NCBI GenBank assembly: GCA_040768585.1
Contig: JAXGMQ010000001.1
Coordinates: 1,488,001 to 1,552,000, forward strand
Length of the DNA: 64,000 nucleotides
Source: JAXGMQ01 sp040768585
GTDB lineage: Bacteria; Caldisericota; Caldisericia; JAAYUI01
Direction of reading: 5' to 3'
The notes beneath the pieces are model-generated. The model was not told the DNA's origin. It ran no database searches and saw only the letters and a program-made list of their open reading frames with translations. Below are positions 59,912 through 64,000 of this stretch, in pieces; position 1 is the stretch's first letter, and each line of letters starts with the position of its first letter. The position numbers were made by a program, and so were the translations under genes.

Positions 59912-61083
59912 TCTCGCTCTCCAATCAAAATCGAATCTGTTGTTTTTTTCAATCTGCACAGCACAAGCTCACCGGGAGGCGCGCCATCTTTGACGCGAAC
60001 TCTCAGGTAGGAACCCGTGAAACCACGCGAATCCGTCTCGCATAGCACCTCTGCGCGGAGGTCTATGTTATCACAAAGCGCTTGTGTTGCAAGGTCAGAC
60101 GCCAAATCCCTGGTTTGCTTCGCTCGATTTTTGACAGTCGAGTCGTCAAGTGTCGATTCCATGTCAGCAGCTTCCGTGCCCTCTCTTTTGGAATATGGGA
60201 ATACATGACACTTATAAAAACCAATTTCTCTCATAAAAATCAGAGTTTCCTCATGGTTTTCCTGAGTTTCGCCTGGAAAGCCAACGATGATGTCAGTTGT
60301 TATGCCTACATGGGGGTCAACCGCTCTTGCAGCCTTGACTATTTTTCTGAAATGGTCTGTGTCATAGCCCCTGTTCATGAGCCTCAGCACCTTATCAGAA
60401 CCAGACTGAAGAGGTAGATGAAGGTGAGGAGCGACTTTTCTTATGCCAAGAATTTCTGTGGTCAAGCTTGGGGTCAGGTGTCTTGGATTGATTGATGATA
60501 TTCTAATTCTCTTTAATTTATCTATGTTCGATAACTCTGATAACAATTGTGACAGATTATCAAAGTGACCAATCTCCGTGCCACAAAGAACTATTTCTGG
60601 GTAGCCGCTCTCGGCAAGCGTGTTGCACTCTCTGATGATTGAGTCGAAATCCCTATTTCTTGGTTTACCCCTGAGGTATGGCACGATGCAATACGAGCAG
60701 AAATTATCGCACCCATACTGAATTGCCACCATCGCTCTTGTGTGGTTTTTAAAACCCTGGATTGTTGGTGTCGTCTTGCCTTCAATCCCCAGAATCTGTG
60801 GAAGGGTGTCTAGTTTATCAGGCTCAACCTGAATGAAATCCTCAAATTCCTTCGATGCTCCGGCGCAGCCTGTTGCTATGACTTTTGCGTTTTTACTGTA
60901 TTTGTTGGCTGCACGCAGAGCTTCAGCTCCCGCAGTGTGGGTGACGAGGCAACCATTGATAACAACAATGTCGGCATCTTCGGGGTATGTTTCCAAAAAA
61001 CCAAAGCTGAGAAGAGATTCTCTGATTACCTCTGCTTGATATTGATTAACCTTGCAACCAAACCCTATAACAGCGAATTTCAC
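59908..61083 (-). CDS. mtaB: tRNA t6A37 methylthiotransferase, MtaB type
   Basis: 391 residues. Radical SAM enzyme with two iron-sulfur clusters that adds a methylthio group to t6A37 of ANN-decoding tRNAs. N-terminal cluster Cys 10 (GFGCKVNQ), Cys 45 (NGCLVTH) and Cys 73 (ATGCAGAS); radical SAM CDNFCSYC at 125-132; LPLQSGSDKVLRLMNRGY and VGFPGETQENHEETL; C-terminal TRAM-like part (GSYLRVRVKDGAPPGELV). Start overlaps rsmE by 4 nt. Confidence 0.93.
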   Translation of the reverse strand: MKFAVIGFGCKVNQYQAEVIRESLLSFGFLETYPEDADIVVINGCLVTHTAGAEALRAANKYSKNAKVIATGCAGASKEFEDFIQVEPDKLDTLPQILGIEGKTTPTIQGFKNHTRAMVAIQYGCDNFCSYCIVPYLRGKPRNRDFDSIIRECNTLAESGYPEIVLCGTEIGHFDNLSQLLSELSNIDKLKRIRISSINPRHLTPSLTTEILGIRKVAPHLHLPLQSGSDKVLRLMNRGYDTDHFRKIVKAARAVDPHVGITTDIIVGFPGETQENHEETLIFMREIGFYKCHVFPYSKREGTEAADMESTLDDSTVKNRAKQTRDLASDLATQALCDNIDLRAEVLCETDSRGFTGSYLRVRVKDGAPPGELVLCRLKKTTDSILIGERE

Positions 61084-61799
61084 GACAGACCTTCGACAAA
61101 TCCCAGAATCTGCGAGATGGCAACGACAGGAGCGAGTTGAGCGCGAAGGATTCGAGGGCCAAGTGTGATGGGGGTGAACCCAAGCTCCTTTGCCATCTCA
61201 ACCTCAGAAATCTCGAAACCACCCTCAGGGCCAATCACGACAGACACCGAATCAAACGCCATGTGGTCGATTGCTTTTTTTATCGTTGTGTCTCTGGCAA
61301 GCTCCCACGGGATCAGCTTCAATCCAGTACTGTTTGCCAACGCCTGCTCAAAAGAAACAGGTTCAAGCACCTCTGGAATTATTTCTCTTCCTGCAAGCGC
61401 TGCCCCAGATTTGGCTATTCGCCTGAGGTGCTCAATCTTTTTTGTGAGTCTTTCACCCTTAAGCTTATGCTCACAACGCTTTGTGATAATCATCTGAAAT
61501 GTTGATACACCAAGTTGAGTGCAAGACTCCACAATCTCACCGAGTTTGTCGGGCCTTGTAAGTGCTTGTATGAGGTTGATGTTGACAGGAGGCTCCACCG
61601 AAACACTCAGCTTCTCAATCAAGTCGAGTTCAATTGTTGAGCTGGATTTGTCCACTCTGGCGATTCTTGCCAGGTACCGCTCCCCAAGACCAAAAACAGA
61701 GACCACTTCATCGCCAACGCCAAGCCTTAGCACGTTAATTGCGTGGTGAAAGTCGTCTCCTTTGATGGTTCTGCTGTCGTTCGTGTAAAAAAGATGCAT
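61080..61799 (-). CDS. rsmE: 16S rRNA m3U1498 methyltransferase RsmE
   Basis: 239 residues, AAGGA before ATG. SPOUT-class enzyme with an N-terminal PUA-like domain (MHLFYTNDSRTIKGDDFHHA, INVLRLGVGDEVVSVFGLGE) and a C-terminal knot: VNINLIQALTRPDKLGEIVE, CTQLGVSTFQMIITKRCEHK, VIGPEGGFEISEVEMAKELG and LGPRILRAQLAPVVAI. It follows hrcA by 9 nt; the usual dnaJ between them is missing. Confidence 0.94.
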   Translation of the reverse strand: MHLFYTNDSRTIKGDDFHHAINVLRLGVGDEVVSVFGLGERYLARIARVDKSSSTIELDLIEKLSVSVEPPVNINLIQALTRPDKLGEIVESCTQLGVSTFQMIITKRCEHKLKGERLTKKIEHLRRIAKSGAALAGREIIPEVLEPVSFEQALANSTGLKLIPWELARDTTIKKAIDHMAFDSVSVVIGPEGGFEISEVEMAKELGFTPITLGPRILRAQLAPVVAISQILGFVEGLS

Positions 61800-61808
61800 G
61801 TTGAGTCC

Positions 61809-62834
61809 TTATTGCTTGTGAAGCACTTCCTCCAGAATCGCAGACAGGAAATTGAGGGCTTGAAACGTTTTGATGTAGTTCATCCTCATTGGTCCAATGA
61901 GGGAGAGAACACCAATTGCGTCATCGACCTGGTATGGCTTGCCGATATAGGCAACCTCTTCGAGTTCGGGAAGGTTGTTCTCAGGCCCAAGCACTATATC
62001 GAGGTCTCCTTTGGTCAAGGTGTCAAGAAGAATGTCTTGCATTGTTTCTTTGATTGATATTACCTCCATGACCTGGTGAGGAATATCGGGCGTGGAAAAG
62101 GATGGGTGTTTGATGAGTCTGTGTGTTCCCTCCTGAAGCATCCTTATGACCTCGCGTGAGGCTACCTCGCGAATGAGTTGCAGGGTGTTGAGAATGAGGT
62201 CTTTGTACTCTTTGAATCCTTCGATTTCTCGAACCATGGATGAGTAAATCTGTATTGGTGTCCAGCCCGGATTGCTCTGTATCCGGTGCAGCATAGCTCT
62301 CGACAGTTTGTCTAGGACGTGTTGCTCAGGCACTTCGCTCTGAGTCAATATAAATTCCCTGATGTCATCAGCGTTCACAACGACCACGAGGAGAACCTTG
62401 TTTGGAGGGATTGCAAGCAGGTGGATGGATTTGAACTTGAGTCTTTGGGCAAGTGGAAAAAGAACAATTGAGACGGTTTGGGTATGTTCTGAGAGCGCAT
62501 CCGAGATGGAGTGCAAAATAGCCTCCAGCCTCCTGTGTTTTGGAATCTCAACTGGGATTGGTTTCTGACCTGGCACACCGTCTGTGAGGAGCCTATCGAC
62601 ATATGCCCTGTAGCCTCTGTAGCTGGGGATTCTGCCGGCTGATACGTGGGGTTGTAGCACAAACCCCTCGGCTTCGAGCTTCCCAAGCTCTGCCCTTATG
62701 GTGGCTGAGGATACGGAATATGGCAGCTTGGATGCGATTTCCTCAGACGAAATCGGCTCCCCTTTCTCGATGTAACTTGTGACGAGAACCCTTAGGATAT
62801 CCGATGCTCTTTCCTCTCCACCTTTGATTGCCAT
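61809..62834 (-). CDS. hrcA: Heat-inducible transcription repressor HrcA
   Basis: 341 residues. Winged-helix N-terminus (ILRVLVTSYIEKGEPISSEE, SSATIRAELGKLEAEGFVLQ, HVSAGRIPSYRGYRAYVDRL), the family's GAF-like middle and a C-terminal end (GPMRMNYIKTFQALNFLSAI). Represses heat-shock operons via CIRCE. No CIRCE is found near it; instead a 6+5+6 palindrome overlaps its own -35 box. No SD; the promoter leaves only 9 nt before ATG. Confidence 0.94.
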   Translation of the reverse strand: MAIKGGEERASDILRVLVTSYIEKGEPISSEEIASKLPYSVSSATIRAELGKLEAEGFVLQPHVSAGRIPSYRGYRAYVDRLLTDGVPGQKPIPVEIPKHRRLEAILHSISDALSEHTQTVSIVLFPLAQRLKFKSIHLLAIPPNKVLLVVVVNADDIREFILTQSEVPEQHVLDKLSRAMLHRIQSNPGWTPIQIYSSMVREIEGFKEYKDLILNTLQLIREVASREVIRMLQEGTHRLIKHPSFSTPDIPHQVMEVISIKETMQDILLDTLTKGDLDIVLGPENNLPELEEVAYIGKPYQVDDAIGVLSLIGPMRMNYIKTFQALNFLSAILEEVLHKQ

Positions 62835-62843
62835 ATATGCCTG

Positions 62844-62872
62844 ATTTTATGACAGCTACTTGACGCTTTCAA
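62844..62872 (-). promoter_or_regulatory. hrcA promoter, near-leaderless
   Basis: On the minus strand: TTGAAA (62872-62867), 17-bp spacer, TAAAAT (62849-62844), then 9 nt to ATG 62834. Confidence 0.65.
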
Positions 62873-62874
62873 GT
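62858..62874. promoter_or_regulatory. Palindromic operator candidate at hrcA -35
   Basis: ACTTGA-N5-TCAAGT, perfect 6-bp half-sites, covering the hrcA -35 hexamer; unlike CIRCE (TTAGCACTC-N9-GAGTGCTAA). Confidence 0.45.
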
Positions 62875-63426
62875 TAGATTCAACTATGAAATCCTGATTT
62901 GTTTGCGGTCTCACTAACTTAAAATTGGCGTTTTCACAGACACCTTAAGATTTGCCTCTGATTCTCTAGCTCTCGATAAATACTTGAACTGCTTGCCCTC
63001 TATTCAGAAAGACTTTCAACTGTGACTGATTGTTCAAAATCCCTCACCCCATCCCCTCTCCCTTTATAAGGGAGAGGGGTAAGCAGGAACCCCTCCTCAC
63101 CCACCTTCTGGAGCTCTTCTTTGAACTTACTCCCTCTCCTCTGTGAGGGAGAGTGTTAGGGTAGGGAGATATTGCTTGATCACCCCTACCACAACTTTTT
63201 GATACCTCTTGCTCGATAAAAAACGTGGTGATGATACGGGACATAACCTGCCCACGCGACACCATAGATTTGCATGCTCCCACCAGACTTCTATAGTAGT
63301 GTTATTTTATTGGAGGTGATCGTGTGTAAGGACACGGTGTTGACAAGACAAAGATAAGAATTGATAATTGTGCCTTGGAAACAGGTCTTTTGTTTGTAGT
63401 CACAAAGTGCGGTATGGAGGAGCAGA
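62875..63426. other. Intergenic region containing a repeat element
   Basis: About 550 bp between divergent hrcA and the 63427 gene. Apart from the 63041-63168 element I see no gene. Confidence 0.5.
63041..63168. repeat. 128-bp relative of the 44803 palindromic-ended element
   Basis: Left end CCCTCACCCCATCCCCTCTC with hairpin CTCTCCCTTTATAAGGGAGAG; right end with CTCTCCTCTGTGAGGGAGAG and ...AGGGTAGGGA inverted to the left end. Same layout as 44803-45067 but a shorter, unrelated interior. Confidence 0.7.
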
Positions 63427-63987
63427 ATGGAAAAGGAAAAGCTTATGTATGACAATGAGCAGGAGCTCGATGAGGTCAAAAACAATATCAACGAAAACCT
63501 TAGGATGCAGTATGACAATCTTGTAAAAAGAATAATGCTAAAACGCGCATCGATGAACAGGGCAATCATAGTAAACTTGGCTGTGACGGCCGTTTTTATG
63601 TGGTTGATATTTGTCGTTTTCCCACAGCACAGATTTGCTCATGATGCCATATCTGGAATGTATGTTCCCGCTGCCACATCAACGCTTTTTAGTGTCATCC
63701 TATCCATCATCTTCTTTATCCTCTTAATTTGTTACAACGCACTCTCCATCTACCATTTCTACCTCTCAAAGAGGTTCCTTGCCCACCTCTTCTCAAACAA
63801 GCATGCCATCGCTGAGAAACTTGGACTTGCAGCACACGGCGCAGACCAAAAGCACGCAGGCATCTGGAAGATTGGTATGAGCGCTGATATATGCAAGGTC
63901 TCATACCTTTGGCTGATTCTTGCGGCTAACGTTGCTGTGTTCATCCTGTATCTGCTGTTTTCTTTCGGGGCAAAGCTTTTTATATAG
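63427..63987 (+). CDS. Small membrane protein
   Basis: 186 residues, GGAGGAGC before ATG. The first ~45 residues are charged and helical (EQELDEVKNNINENLRMQYD), then helices at about 49-63, 80-105 and 160-185. A His-rich loop (HLFSNKHAIAEKLGLAAHGA) lies between the second and third. No family recognised. The gene is complete, with its stop 14 nt before the window edge. Confidence 0.66.
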   Translation: MEKEKLMYDNEQELDEVKNNINENLRMQYDNLVKRIMLKRASMNRAIIVNLAVTAVFMWLIFVVFPQHRFAHDAISGMYVPAATSTLFSVILSIIFFILLICYNALSIYHFYLSKRFLAHLFSNKHAIAEKLGLAAHGADQKHAGIWKIGMSADICKVSYLWLILAANVAVFILYLLFSFGAKLFI

Positions 63988-64000
63988 GTAGATTTAGATT

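Noticed and set aside
62835..62990. CIRCE element for hrcA
   Set aside because: Searched by eye on both strands; no TTAGCACTC/GAGTGCTAA pair.
63291..63569. 92-codon minus-strand ORF
   Set aside because: Overlaps the start of a gene with a strong SD; low-complexity Ser/Leu/Phe product.

Overview
This 64 kb stretch comes from a bacterial chromosome of moderate GC. No single gene fixes the lineage, but several gene orders point the same way. pdxS-pdxT-yebC-ruvC (35.1-37.8 kb), dnaN-recF-dciA (18.4-21.1 kb) and an hrcA-rsmE-mtaB-HIT-rpsU-pgpH-ybeY-dgkA-CorC run (54.5-62.8 kb) resemble deep-branching Actinomycetota or related Terrabacteria more than low-GC Firmicutes or Proteobacteria. At least six first-of-operon genes have a -10 box only 7-10 nt before the start codon and no Shine-Dalgarno, while internal genes have good SD sites. 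Such leaderless starts are common in Actinomycetota. Many Cys-lipobox lipoproteins, an SLH-bearing subtilase, copper-amine-oxidase-N stalk domains and small c-type cytochromes suggest an S-layered, redox-active cell envelope. The lineage is an inference.

Layout. 0-7.3 kb: a truncated RHS protein, a propeller lipoprotein, a second RHS core cassette with a different tip and no start codon, and a second propeller protein; a perfect stem-loop precedes each propeller gene. 7.3-10.5 kb: a gene-poor decayed region ending in a broken IS1595-type transposase. 10.6-14.5 kb: serine/aminotransferase operon (SMR-like protein, class V aminotransferase, SerA, DUF1015). 14.6-18.1 kb: membrane protein, a 32-residue ORF, tRNA-Gly(CCC), a decayed tRNA copy and a leaderless propeller lipoprotein. 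18.1-21.1 kb: dnaN-recF-dciA operon without dnaA. 21.3-25.0 kb: extracytoplasmic redox cluster (Cys-rich protein, OB-fold protein, two cytochrome c/stalk proteins) and a cold-shock protein. 25.4-30.9 kb: ruvA, giant subtilase lipoprotein, fur. 30.9-35.2 kb: small membrane proteins, a Nei-like protein lacking the N-terminal proline, lipoproteins. 35.1-37.8 kb: PLP synthase with yebC-ruvC. 38.1-40.3 kb: carbamate kinase plus a Cmk-PlsC fusion. 40.4-44.7 kb: TlpA/FtsX/ATPase/OB-lipoprotein/FtsX export cluster, then a NUDIX gene. 44.8-45.1 kb: a palindromic-ended repeat, a relative of which lies at 63.0-63.2 kb. 45.3-51.5 kb: an eight-gene, tightly coupled operon (GNAT, PEGA, lipoprotein, TPR, 30-residue symporter accessory protein, SSS symporter, two anchored proteins). 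51.5-54.5 kb: membrane proteins and tpiA. 54.5-62.8 kb: the housekeeping run. The window ends with a small membrane protein.

For a possible undescribed system, the best candidates are (1) the RHS-tip/propeller pairs with their stem-loops and (2) the two-permease, one-ATPase cluster with thioredoxin-like and OB-fold lipoproteins. The most reproducible regulatory observation is the set of leaderless promoters, especially the divergent pair at 51.46-51.55 kb.
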